A DNA stretch of 64,000 nt from Dendrocalamus latiflorus (taxonomy: Eukaryota; Streptophyta; Magnoliopsida; Poales; Poaceae), in the NCBI GenBank assembly GCA_017311315.1, contig CM029654.1:24697879-24761878 (forward strand), given 5' to 3'. Position 1 is the first letter of the stretch. The number at the start of each line of letters is the position of its first letter. This document shows positions 48,375-57,836 of the stretch, one piece after another. A model generated the notes under the pieces. It did not search any database. It worked only from the letters and a program-made list of their open reading frames with translations, and was not told where the DNA came from. The position numbers and the translations under genes are program-made.

Positions 48375-50716
48375 TGTAGGACCGAAATGGCAACAGAGGG
48401 GGGGGTGAATGGTGCCTTCTAAAAACTCCCCAAGTACTCACACGACAAATCGGGCGAAAGAACTAGCTTCTTCGATCGAACACACGTGGTCGTAAGCCAA
48501 CTGATGGTCGAACACCACGTGGTCGAACACTTGCCTGAGCCGACAAAAGAAATCAAGCAGTGATAACTGAGAGGATGAACCAAGAACAGAAGGACTCGAG
48601 GCGCACAATCATCCGGTAAAGTGAACTTCTCTAATTTGACTCCTGCTCTCGGGAATGAACTGGCCAAGTGGCCTTGAGACAGATTCCCAGTTCTGAGCTA
48701 ATCAAAGCACACAAAGATGAAAGCAGACTCACGAAGAAGAGAGGAGAGAAAAGGATAGCAAGAAGTCCAAGTTCTCAAAACAGATCGCAAACAAGTCAAT
48801 CACAACATCTCAAGACGACAGAAAACAAATAGAGGAAGAGAGATGAATGATTGATAATGGAGGTTTCTACAGCCACTCCAACTGGGAGATACATGAGCAC
48901 ACTTGCTCCATCCCGAGAACCCACATACTCACAAATAACAAAGGAAGAACAGAGCAACTCGGGGATCAGAATCTCACCAGTACCCGAGCTCTACCCTCTC
49001 TATCTATAGCCACACACTCACACACCAAAGAGGGGGAACCCACAAACCCTCACCTAACACCGGGTTTTCAACTCACTTTACCCACTAGCGAGAACGAGCT
49101 CCAGTGCTTTACCCGTTACACCCAACGGCTCCACTGCTTTGCCCGTTAGCGCCAACAACTCCTGTGCATTGGCAGAGACACAGCTTCCCTTTGCAGCTTT
49201 CCGCATTTCTCCAAAATGCCATTCCACTGCCTTCCCGGAAGCTTCCTCCTGCCTTGTCGTCCAAGCTTGCAACCACCTCGCAAGACTAGGTCTCCTTCGG
49301 TTTCCCCTGGTCGTTCTGGACCTCGACATCCCCCATGTCTAGTCCCGACCACTCCAAGCCTCATCAAGACTTGTCTCCAAGGTCCTCTGGCAGCTCCAGC
49401 TCCGGTTCCTCATCTCCTCGGCTTGCAACCACCTCACAGACCTCGTCGTCTTCAGCACTTCCTGGCCGCTCTTGACCTCAGCACCGCCCGTGCCTAGTCT
49501 CGGCCTTCCATGCCTCGCCACGACTAGTCTCAAGGTCCTGCAAACATTACAGACAAGCAAACCATTACATAGCACCGCACAACACAATGTGTACAGACAT
49601 CTGCATAAAAGGAACTCAAAACATGCTTCACAAGGTCGTACATTCACTACGATCGGTCAAAAATACTTAAACATTAATTCTCAAGACCTACGATCGTTAC
49701 CATAGACCATACGACCACCCCAGTGGTCCTTACGACTGCCTTAAAGCTAGCTACGACCATCACAAGTTTCAGTTCCAACTTACCCGACCAAGTTGTACCA
49801 ACTTATGACTGGTCGAAACCATAGATCAAGACTTTCTTAAGTCCTACGACCACATCTCAAGATGATACGACTATCTCAGAAGTCCATACGACCGGTTCCC
49901 AGAGACTACGACCAAAACCAGAGATTCCATCGTGGTCGAACCACATTCCGACCACGTTCATCGCTTTCCACCGTGGTCGAAACCCTTCTCGATCACGTAC
50001 GACTTGGTTCACTGTGATCGAAGCCCTTTCAACAACGTTTGAACACTTCCGACCGCAGTCTCCCACTTGCGACCACGCTCCAAGCTCGTCTGACCGCATC
50101 CGACCGAGCTACGACCATGTTCGCCTATAACGTGGTCGAAACCCGCTTTCGTTCTTAGGAAGAGAAATCTGCGACAACGTGGTCGTATGACTGCTTTCGA
50201 CCACCGACTACGCCTTACGACCGCGTTCTCCGTCAGTGTGGTCGTAACTGCCTTCGACCACGACCAAACGTGGTCGTACTAGGCTTCGACCACGGCCAAC
50301 GTGGTCGAATAGATTTTCGACCACGGCAAAACCAGTCGTAGACTTCCCTGGTGACCTACGACCAAGGTCAGAGTGGTCGTAAACGCCATGTGGTCGTACA
50401 GCCTTCCGACCACGGCCAGAAAGAGTAAAACATTGTTTTCCGGCTTTCGACTGCTGATAGAGTGGTCGTAAACAACCCGGCTGGCTCCCGATTGACGACA
50501 ATAAGTTCATAACCTGCCCGACAGGCTTCCGACCACAACCAATGTGGTCGTAAGAGCCTACGACCACAGTCAGAAGCTACGACTTTGCACAGAAGGCGAT
50601 TCCGATCACTTCTAAGGCTATGACTTGGCAGGAAGTGCCCAACCCAAACTCAAACTTTCTAAAACAAGAGTCAATTACTCATCACAAACATGTGGTCACC
50701 TCCACATGGACTCTCA
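48375..50716 (-). repeat. 5' LTR of the Sirevirus
   Basis: 2342 bp, one G longer than its partner in a G run near 48400. A TATA-like CTATAGATAGAG word lies on the minus strand at about 48995-49006. It carries the same GTGGTCG/CGACCAC array at its outer side, so the array is immediately next to the chimeric gene's exon 1. Confidence 0.95.
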
Positions 50717-50721
50717 GTTAC

Positions 50722-50979
50722 CATGGATGTGAGGGTGGAGACGCCGGTCATAAGGGAGGTGGTGGCGGCCCAGCGGCGGCGTGCGAGGACGCCGTAGAGG
50801 GTGGCCACGGCGAGCGGCCAGAGGAAGGTGAGCTCGAGCCAGACGAGGATGTCGAGGAAGCGGTCGAGGAGGAGCGCGTCGTACTCCACCAGCTTGTCGT
50901 CCTCGGAGAGCTTCTTGGGCGCCAGCAGCCACAGTTGCGCGTCGATGGACGTCGCCTTCTCCACCGCATTGCGCGCCAT
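50722..50979 (-). CDS. Chimeric gene, exon 1: PEP carboxylase N-terminus fused to a membrane protein
   Basis: 86 codons from ATG 50979 to the splice site ATG|GTAAC at 50722. Residues 1-45 (MARNAVEKATSIDAQL... to LLDRFLDIL) match the start of housekeeping plant PEP carboxylase, including SIDAQL with the conserved phosphorylation-site Ser (position 11) and the DKLVEYDALLLDRF block. Residues 46-86 switch to VWLELTFLWPLAVATLYGVLARRRW..., a membrane segment of an unrelated protein. There is no stop or shift at the join. After splicing to 36923 the product would be 144 residues with two membrane segments and a cytosolic-type PEPC tag but no catalytic part of PEPC. The Sirevirus target duplication GTAAC is the splice donor itself, so the donor is still present. 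Expression unknown. Confidence 0.7.
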
Positions 50980-51059
50980 CTCCCCCCAAAAAAAACCCCA
51001 CCTTTTCTCACCCCCTGCAACAGCAATCAAAAAACGCACGGGGTGGGGAGGAGGAGGCG

Positions 51060-51370
51060 GCGGGCGGAGTGGAGGAGTGGGGGGAGGAGGAGGCGGCGGC
51101 GCGGGGTGGGAGGAGGAGGAGGCTACGCGGACGGCAGACGGGTGAGGGCGGCGCGTGAGGAGGCGGACGGAGCGGAGGAGTGGGGGAGGAGGCGGCGGCG
51201 GCGCGGGGTGGGAGGAGGAGGAGGTGACGCGGACGGCAGACGGGTGAGGGCGGCGCGTGAGGAGGGGAGGAGTGGGGGGCCAAGGAGGCAGCGGCGCGGG
51301 GTGGGAGGAGGAGGAGGCGAGGCGAACGGCAGACGGGTGAGGGCGGCGTGTGAGGAGGGGAGGAGGTGGG
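51060..51370. repeat. GC-rich minisatellite, three units of about 100 bp
   Basis: The word CGGCAGACGGGTGAGGGCGG recurs at 51132, 51234 and 51328 (spacing 102 and 94 bp) within G-rich GGAGGAGG sequence. It lies 80-390 bp upstream of the chimeric gene's start codon, i.e. in its leader or promoter. The 234- and 355-residue frames running across it on both strands are compositional. Confidence 0.8.
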
Positions 51371-51718
51371 ACCAACCTGAACCGGCTCCGCGCCGCCGCC
51401 TTCTCGGGAGCCCGGAACGGGAGCTTCTAGGGCGCCGGCGACTCCGGCTTCCGCTTCAACCCCGATGGCAGCGGTTGGATGGCGAGGAGAGGAGGTCGGG
51501 ACGCTGCCGCGTCAGAGTCTACGGCGGCGGCGGCGTTGGCGGAGTTAGCGAGAGGACGGGAGCGGCGCCATTGTCGCCAAGAGGATGGAGGGGGCGCGGT
51601 CGACGTGAGGACAAGGGCGGCAGCAGGGTCTCCAAGGGGCAGCAGGCGGTGGCGCCCCAGGGGCATTTCTTGGTGGCGGCTGGTTAGGGTTTTAGGGGGA
51701 AACCCTAATTCCCCTCCC

Positions 51719-51721
<3 letters not shown>
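51371..51721. other. GC-rich stretch, no gene assigned
   Basis: Continues the GC-rich composition with open frames on both strands and no recognisable domain. It ends in a GGTTAGGGTTTTAGGGGGAAACCCTAA palindrome-like segment before the TA microsatellite. The PEPC 5' leader or the Helitron 5' end could be here, but no TC terminus was recognised. Confidence 0.35.

Positions 51722-51794
<73 letters not shown>
51722..51794. repeat. (TA)n microsatellite, about 36 units
   Basis: Uninterrupted alternating AT for about 73 bp. The apparent protein with repeated Tyr-Ile residues across it is an artefact. Confidence 0.97.
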
Positions 51795-51797
<3 letters not shown>

Positions 51798-53554
51798 GCT
51801 GAAATATATGCACGGGGGAGGTGGGCGTGGATCGTTGGATATGAGTGGGTAAGGAGAGAGAAAGTGGGAATTGATCCTTGATCGTTGATTTCACTGGTTG
51901 GTTTTCCTGGGGACACAAATTGGTGTGGACGCAAGAAAACTCATGACTGCTGGGGGCACAATTTGAGATGGCCGTAGGAAAGAACTGAACTGGTGGATTT
52001 TAGGGGTAGAGAAGAAATCCGAGTTACAGTTTGGTATGGCAACTCCTCCCAGGAAGGCTGGGACACATGGGAAATTTCCTTGTGGGGGCAGGCGACAAAC
52101 TCCCCCTATGGGAGACAGGGACAAGGCCCGTTTTTCTAGCGGGGCGGGAGACAAACTCTCCGTGAGAGAAAATATATTATTTTATTTATATATTATAGTT
52201 TTAAATATAAAGTATTTATTTTTATATATTTGGACTAAATATGTATCTATATATATTATAAATTATGTTTTAAAGCTATAATTTGAGAAAAAGAATGCCT
52301 AAATACTTATAGTAAAAAGTATGGCTAAATACTTAGAGGCATGTTCTTTAACGGCTTCTAAAAATGGTTTTCGGTTTTTGCTACAATATCTAACTTTCAA
52401 ACGGAGTATTTTTTCAAGATGGGGTAGTACACTTTAAAAGCCCAACATCTGTATAAACCAAAATCGCAAACGAGTATCTCTCTCCATAATCTCTGTCGCA
52501 AACAGCTAAAATTCAAAATTTTCAGCTAAAAATCATAAGCCGCAGACACATCAAATAGTCCCATAAATTAATGAATATACCAATATAATATATCAAAATA
52601 TACATATAAACTATTTTTTCAACCCCTTGAGGATCCTCACGGCCAGATCTCAGCGGGGGACAAGGATGGGATCGCACTATCCCTGTTAGCCTTCGTGGGG
52701 CGGGACGGGGCGGGAAAAGGTTGGCAGTGGTCACGGCAGGGGCACGAGGCTGCCCCCCACAATTCCCTATTCCGTTGCCATCCCTAGGTAGAATTACCTG
52801 ATGATAACCGTGGAAAACTTCAGATTTTAAATTAAAAATACTGAATTTAAATGGATGAAACAACTCCAAATGGAAACAGGTCAAATTCAAATTTAAAGTT
52901 TAAACTTGACATTGAAACCACCCGGTAGCCTGCAATGATCCAGGATTTTTGCCCATATCTTTATCTTTTTTATAAAATTGCGTGTAAAAGAAGAGGTAAA
53001 AAAGCGGCACATCATCTCAAATGCTTTGCGGCATTCAGTAAGCATCTAACCAGCCAAAATACAGCTTTGGAGTTTAGATTATAAACCCCACCACGACTCC
53101 CATAAAATTCTCTTTTAGGTTAGGGTTTGTTTGGATGCTAGGGGGAGAAACCCAGGGAAATAAATCCCTAAGGGGATTTCATGGGGCACAAGGAATCCCC
53201 ACCCACCCCTATGGAAAATATTCCCTCATAGGAAATTATCCTGGCCACTGTTTGGCAAGACAGAGGTAAAAATCCCGAGCAGTCAAGAAACACACGAAAA
53301 ATTCGAAAATATTCAAAGAACCCTTCAAGAAAAATCAGCAAAGTTTAAGAATATTCACGAAAATGCTGGGAAAAATAGAAAAAATAAAATTACATAGAAA
53401 CTACCTTCTGCTTGGTTTCTAATTAGCAGAATTTTAGCTTGCTCTGCTTTGCACAAGCTCCAACCTTCTCATCATATATGGCATGTAAAACAAAGAAATA
53501 TAGATCAATTTACCAAAATATTTTAAACAAAATAGAATCAGTAGAAAAATCAAT
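51795..53554. other. Repeat debris, no gene seen
   Basis: 52050-52150 and 52620-52790 contain GGGACAAGG...GGGGCGGG and ...CCGTTGCCATCCCTAGG words common in grass DNA-transposon debris. 52336-52560 begins and ends with short imperfect inverted repeats (ACGGCTTCTAAAAAT near 52352, complement-like near 52530) suggesting a small MITE. 53125-53260 begins GTTTGTTTGGATGCTAGGG, like one end of a Tourist-type MITE, without a clear partner. I see no coding trace. Confidence 0.35.
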
Positions 53555-54475
53555 TGTCAGGACATCACCTGATTCTTTTTGTATGTTCTAGCCACGACAT
53601 CATTTAACGGCTAGTTTTATAGCCGTTGAGAGGGCCGTGGTACTATCGGCCATGTGTTGGTGGTGCTACCGGGCCTCGGGCTGATTCTTGCCCTCTCTTT
53701 GCTCTAACGACTAGTTTTTGGGTGAAGGGTATAAATACCTCCATAAGGGCTGTTTGGAGAGGTTGCTGGTGCTATTCTTCTATTCATTGAGCTAAGAGCA
53801 AGTCTTCTCCCTCATATGTGCATGTGTTGCACTTAGTGAGCGTGGAGAGGCAAAACCTTGTGCATGTGTTGAACTCGGTGGTGGACTTTGTGTCTGTTGA
53901 GCTGAAATTATTGATTCGTTCAAGTGAGGGTCTCCGACTTGTTACTCTTAGACGTTGCCGACTCCTGAATGGCTTTGGAGGTGTGGTGGTCCGGTGATCT
54001 TCTCAAGAATCTTGTGAGAAGACCCGGCGTGTTGTGAGTGGTATGGTGTTCGCCATCTCCAGAGTGGAGGAAAAGTAACCTTAGTGGATTGAGGTGGTTA
54101 TGCTTAATTCGTAGACCCGGTCCAATTCGATTGGGCTTACCTCAACGTGGATTAGGGAAAACCAGCAAGTTTCTGAACACCATGGTAAAACATCATGTGT
54201 CATTGTAGTTTGTCATCTTCTACTCAATTTATATTCAAGCAATTTATATTCATGTAATTTATATTCATTGAATTAATTGAGTACTCGTCATCCTAGAATT
54301 GCTTATCTCGACTTAGAATTATATCATTGGTGCACTTAGTCAAACTTAGATGATTTAGTCCTTACTTGTACAAAACCAAATAGTTTACACTTCCGCATTA
54401 CAAATTTGGTAGTAGCCTAAAAGAATTTTTAAAACCACCTATTCACCTGCTCTAGTCGGCCTCCTCAATCTTACA
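53555..54475 (+). mobile_element. Solo LTR (copia-like)
   Basis: Starts TGTCAGGACATCACC and ends near CTTACA. It has a good TATA box (GGGTATAAATACCTCC, about 53728-53741) and the leader composition seen in grass copia LTRs, ending in ACCTGCTCTAGTCGGCCTCCTC. No PBS follows, so it is a solo or truncated LTR. The target duplication is not resolved: TCAAT occurs at 53550-53554 and again at 54465-54469, but the latter would make the element end in TCC instead of CA. Confidence 0.5.
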
Positions 54476-54477
54476 GC

Positions 54478-54915
54478 AACACCGTGACGTCCTACAGAAC
54501 GGGGGCCATCTCCCTGAATAGGAGGTGGAAGGTGTGCATCTCAGGCTGTCATTGGTCTACTAGAGCTGTCAGCAGCGACCGGTCGAACGGGAACTGTCGT
54601 GACCGTTCCAGGGCGACCTAGACCTCCCTGTCATCATCGCTCAGCCTACCAAGCACGAAGAAGTAAGTACATAGCGAAAATATCATAAAAAGAAGTGCCA
54701 CAGTTTGCAGACAAGCTTGTCTCTCCAATGTGGGTCTAGTCTCCAACCCTGTTGGGGTGTGCGCGTACGGACCACCACCAACTTGGCCACCTCGTCCCCA
54801 CCCTCAGGATGTGACACACGACGGCTCGCGCGGTGCTGCGCATCGACACACTGGTCCAGCAAGCCGAAAGGCCAGTCCGAGCCACCAAGGTCGCGAGCCA
54901 TATCTCCAATTCAAT
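54478..54915 (-). pseudogene. Plant mobile domain (MAIN-like) fragment
   Basis: Minus-strand traces in family order: LDQCVDAQHRASR with SHPEGGDEVAKL (about 54870-54790), TPQQGWRLDPHWRDKLV (about 54770-54715), FFVLGRLSDDDRE (about 54665), LERSRQFPFDRSLLTALVD (about 54615-54560) and PEMHTFHLLFREMAP (about 54550-54505). Two stops and frame changes are present. These blocks belong to the plant mobile domain found in retrotransposon- and MULE-linked proteins and in the MAIN/MAIL nuclear proteins. The fragment ends against the solo LTR at 54475; the rest of the domain was not found on the LTR's other side. Confidence 0.65.
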
Positions 54916-55545
54916 TTTAAATTAGCAATTATGACACAATTAGTTATTTAATTATTTATATCATAGCTATAGAAATTTTGAAATTTTAATTGCATTCTTG
55001 CATAAACCGCATATTCCTCAACAATATAGTCATAGCCGTATTTCGGTATTAGCGTTAGAGGGTTTATTGTTTCAGGGTTTAGGGGTTACAATTAAGGGTT
55101 AGGGTTAGGGAATGGGGTTAAGAGGTTAGGGCTAGGGTTAGGGTATAGCCATAGTAGTATTATAATTATTAACAACTAAATTGACGTTAGTTCTATGTCT
55201 ATACTATTTACAACTACTAACAATATGTGACGTACCCGACACAACTACACGTATAATGATTTGAGTTGCTAACCTACTATGATTTTGAAAGTACAACTAT
55301 TAACAACTAAATTAATGTTAGTTCTATGCCTACACTAATTATAACTATTAACAATATGCTACGTACCAGATACAACTACATATTTAATAATTTTAATTGT
55401 TAACCTACCTTAGTTTGAAAACTAAATCTACAAGGAAGACCCGATACAGCTACACATATAATGATTTTAGTTGCTATCCTACCATGTTTCAAAAGTAAAT
55501 ATATAAAGAAATACAGGAACTCATCATTTTCGATGCGCAGACCTC
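54916..55545. other. AT-rich stretch, contains a telomere-like patch
   Basis: Two partly repeated blocks (about 55150-55270 and 55290-55400; each with ACTACTAACAATATG or similar and GACACAACTACA) suggest an old local duplication of about 140 bp. No gene is seen. Confidence 0.4.
55072..55146. repeat. Degenerate telomere-like repeats
   Basis: About nine imperfect copies of TTTAGGG/GTTAGGG (e.g. GGGTTAGGGTTAGGG near 55097 and GGGCTAGGGTTAGGG near 55129) in 75 bp. It is an interstitial telomere-like patch of the plant type, too degenerate to be a recent telomere. Confidence 0.75.
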
Positions 55546-55735
55546 TCCTCTCTTCTCGTCTGTCTCATTTCCTCTCCTCTCGTCTCCTCTCCTCTCTGCT
55601 TTTCTCCTCCTCTCCTCTCCTCTCCTTTCCTCCTCTCCTCTCTTTTCCTCTCATTTCCTCCTTTCCTCTCCTCTCCTTCTCTTCTCTTCCTCCTTCTCTC
55701 CTCTCGCGCTCCCTCCTTCTCTTTTTCGACCGAAT
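55546..55735. repeat. CCTCT polypyrimidine tract
   Basis: About 190 bp made almost only of C and T on the plus strand (CTCTCCTCTCCTTTCC-type words). The open frames across it on both strands are compositional. Confidence 0.9.
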
Positions 55736-55799
55736 GCGCCTCCTCCTCTTCTCTCAGCCGAATGTGCTCAATGGCACGTGCTAGCCATATAGACCCCAA

Positions 55800-55945
55800 G
55801 TCGCCCAACGGTTGGGTGACTTGGGCTAGTCACCTAACCGTTGGGCGACACATGACCAAATCGCCCCATGGTTGGGTGAGTAGGACTTGTCGCCCAACGG
55901 TCAGGCGATTTGGCCATGTGTCGTCTAACTGTGGAGCGACATATA
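55800..55945. repeat. Tandem hairpin-forming inverted repeats (GTCGCCCAACGG family)
   Basis: Arm 55800-55820 (GTCGCCCAACGGTTGGGTGAC) pairs with 55829-55849 with one mismatch and an 8-nt loop. A second, weaker hairpin lies at 55858-55919 (AAATCGCC... with ...GGCGATTT). The motif GCCCAACGG/CCGTTGGGC recurs five times in 146 bp. It could be the terminus of a small DNA transposon or CACTA subterminal debris. Confidence 0.75.
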
Positions 55946-56803
55946 GTTATTAATAAAAAAAGATAAGTATATTACTGTAATTCAAAATAAAAAAATTAAT
56001 TATTTTAAAAAAATCACTCTTCTAACCTTGACTACTCTCGCCATCCCACTGCCATTGCCTGGCTTAGACAACTGTTGCTACCGGCACAGAAGAATCAACT
56101 TGAAAAGAAAAACTTAGATAGAGGGAGAATGGGTAGGACGAGATGAGCGCATGGAGGAGTGACGGAGATGGAGCACGAATCTTCAAGCTAATTCCTAATT
56201 TATGTCATCATGCATGCAGATCATGTCATTATAGAATAAGCTTGAAATAGACAGCCATTATAGAATAAGCTTAAAAATAGCCAACCGTCCTCTTCTCTCC
56301 TCTCCTCTATAATCAAAAAGAAAAAGTTACCGGAAGATAGGTTTCTTCTTTTCGACTTCGGCTTTTAGTTTTCTACAGTAAAATATTTCTCAGCAGTAAC
56401 TAGCTTTTAAACAGTGTCTTTTCATGATGAGATTCACTTATAAATTTTAGTAGACACTGCAACGATTTTATCTATATTGGACAAAACTGCATAAGAGTTT
56501 CTCTTACTTCGTACTCTCTCACGACTTCTCTATCAGCTATTACTATTTATCAGCCAAAACCAAAAGCTACCGGCCGCGGCCAAAAAATAGGCACTCTATT
56601 TCTACAATAGCTGCTTGGTGGTCCCACCTTGCCAGTGCCAGGTGGTGGCTGCTCTCCTCCACGTAGTTTTTAGCATGAGTTGTGAAAGTAGCAGACGCAC
56701 GATCCATCAACCCACCACGAAAAAGGGAGGAAATTTTCCGCGAGTCCAATCCCTCTATGGCTGACGTCAATGGCACCGTCAGCCCTCGCCCAGCTCGCGC
56801 GGA
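55946..56803. other. No gene; possible MITE at right
   Basis: 56330-56575 has GGCTTTTAGTTTTCTAC near its left and CCAAAACCAAAAGCTACCGG near its right, a loose inverted pair that may be a small MITE. The rest is featureless. 56640-56800 would be the 5' part of the captured MFS fragment. Confidence 0.35.
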
Positions 56804-57208
56804 TGGACTGGTCAGCTCTCACGCGAGTGCGCTGATCCAGTGCTTCGAGGGAGCTCCTACTACTTCGGTGTGTACTCACCTGTGCTCAAGGTGTCCTAGG
56901 GCTACGATCAGTCCGTGCTCGACACCATCACCTTCTTCAAGGACATCGGCGCCAATGCCGATGTCCTCTTTGGATTCATCGCCGCCTGGGTGCCCACGGG
57001 CTGTCGTCGCCCTTGGCTCGTCCTCCTCATCGGCGCCACACTCTGCACCGCGCGGTACCTCCCCATGTGGCTCGCCGGCGCCGCTCCTACTTGTCTGCCT
57101 CTACATGCTGTAGCCACGCAAGCCTAGACTTTCATCAACACCGCCAATGTTGTCACCGCCGTCGAGAACTACCCCGATCGACGCGGCACCATCATCGGCA
57201 TCATGAAG
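56804..57208 (+). pseudogene. Nodulin-like major facilitator (MFS) exon fragment
   Basis: Matches the N-terminal exon of plant nodulin-like/NFD4-type MFS transporters: YYFGVYSPVLK, then GYDQSVLDTITFFKDIGANADVL, PTGCRRPWLVLLIGATLC, YLPMWLAGAAP and, after a frame change, NTANVVTAVENYPDRRGTIIG ending at a splice-like ATGAAG|GTCCC. It covers about three of the usual twelve membrane segments. Defects: a frame change before YYFGVY, a TAG after PVLKVS, a shift in the LLVCLYML block and another TAG before TFINTA. No later exons were found downstream, so it is a captured or truncated fragment that cannot make a transporter. Confidence 0.8.
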
Positions 57209-57836
57209 GTCCCTTTTTCATTTCTTGCTCTCTTCTTCTTTCTTTTTTCCTGATCTGTTCTTTCAATTGCTATATACTCCATTAATAATATGATTTATTC
57301 TACTTCTATAAAGGCGAGATAGGCATAGGCTAGCAACTTGCTCCTACCAATTAAAAACAAGTATGTGAAAGTAAGGATCTGTATTCTATTCTGTTTTATT
57401 GTCCTTCAGTTCCCTTTTATGTGGCGTAGAGAATGTGTTGATTGATCCATTGCAAGGGGAGGCATGATATCAATGGTGGTGGCTATAGAATATCCTAAGG
57501 TTTCATTTTCCTTTTACAGAAATCGAATATGAACACCAAGAAAGCTTAATGCCTTCACAAACGCTTCATTTTCTGACTACGTTATAAGAAATAGGATAAT
57601 TTTAATGAAAAAATAACTAGGACTGTGGCAACTGACAATGGTACACATGTATAATTGTCAGCACTTGAAACATCCCATGGCTTCATTTACTAAGGGTTGT
57701 CGGCACTGGTAAACTAATTTGGGGAATTAGTATTACCATTTGCCACAATCGGCTTGAAGCACTGTTGGGAGCTAAGATCTTTAAGTAGCATTTTCACGAA
57801 ATGCTTTGTGGCTCTTTGTTTGCCCAGGATTAGCCT
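57209..57836. other. No gene seen
   Basis: AT-rich sequence following the MFS exon, probably its intron start and then unrelated DNA up to the truncation point of CACTA-2. Confidence 0.4.

Larger units (their letters stand above)
38152..50716 (-). mobile_element. Sirevirus-type Ty1/copia retrotransposon, young and nearly intact
   Basis: 12,565 bp with a perfect target duplication GTTAC (38147-38151 and 50717-50721), 2341- and 2342-bp LTRs, initiator-Met PBS and purine tract. It has a long gag, a pol in copia order and, between pol and the 3' LTR, a 1.7-kb region with repeated CTCCCCCT words (multiple polypurine tracts), a Sirevirus signature. By eye the LTRs differ by about seven substitutions and one base of length (about 0.3%); with a commonly used grass rate of 1.3e-8 per site per year this suggests an age of the order of 0.1 million years. 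The main visible lesions are a nonsense codon in RNase H and a frame change between gag and pol. It lies in the same orientation as the gene it interrupts. Confidence 0.95.
34354..50979 (-). mobile_element. Candidate Helitron carrying captured gene fragments
   Basis: The 3' end (left, minus orientation) is ...GGGCACTCTACTAG followed by host T, with a short hairpin 8 nt inside CTAG, the hallmark of grass Helitrons. Reading inward on the minus strand, all recognisable gene pieces share one orientation: PEP-carboxylase N-terminal exon fused to a small membrane-protein exon (50979-50722), second exon of that gene (36923-36747), then three HVA22-like exons (35985-34870). Intron-containing, same-strand fragments of unrelated genes are typical Helitron cargo. 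The 5' terminus (TC preceded by A) was not found; the right limit given is only the start codon of the chimeric gene. Without the Sirevirus insertion the mapped part is about 4.06 kb. No Rep/helicase is present, so it would be non-autonomous. A Pack-type DNA transposon is the alternative. Confidence 0.6.

Noticed and set aside
50620..51687. 355-residue plus-strand open frame, Gly/Arg/Glu-rich
   Set aside because: Antisense to the chimeric gene's exon 1 and across a G-rich minisatellite; starts inside the LTR; no family resemblance.
51427..51934. Frames with long Tyr-Ile runs
   Set aside because: Translation of the (TA)n microsatellite.
53550..54469. TCAAT as target duplication of the solo LTR
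   Set aside because: The right copy would make the LTR end in TCC with the CTTACA end left outside; probably coincidence.
55461..55808. Ser/Leu-rich and Arg/Glu-rich frames on opposite strands
   Set aside because: Translation of a polypyrimidine tract.
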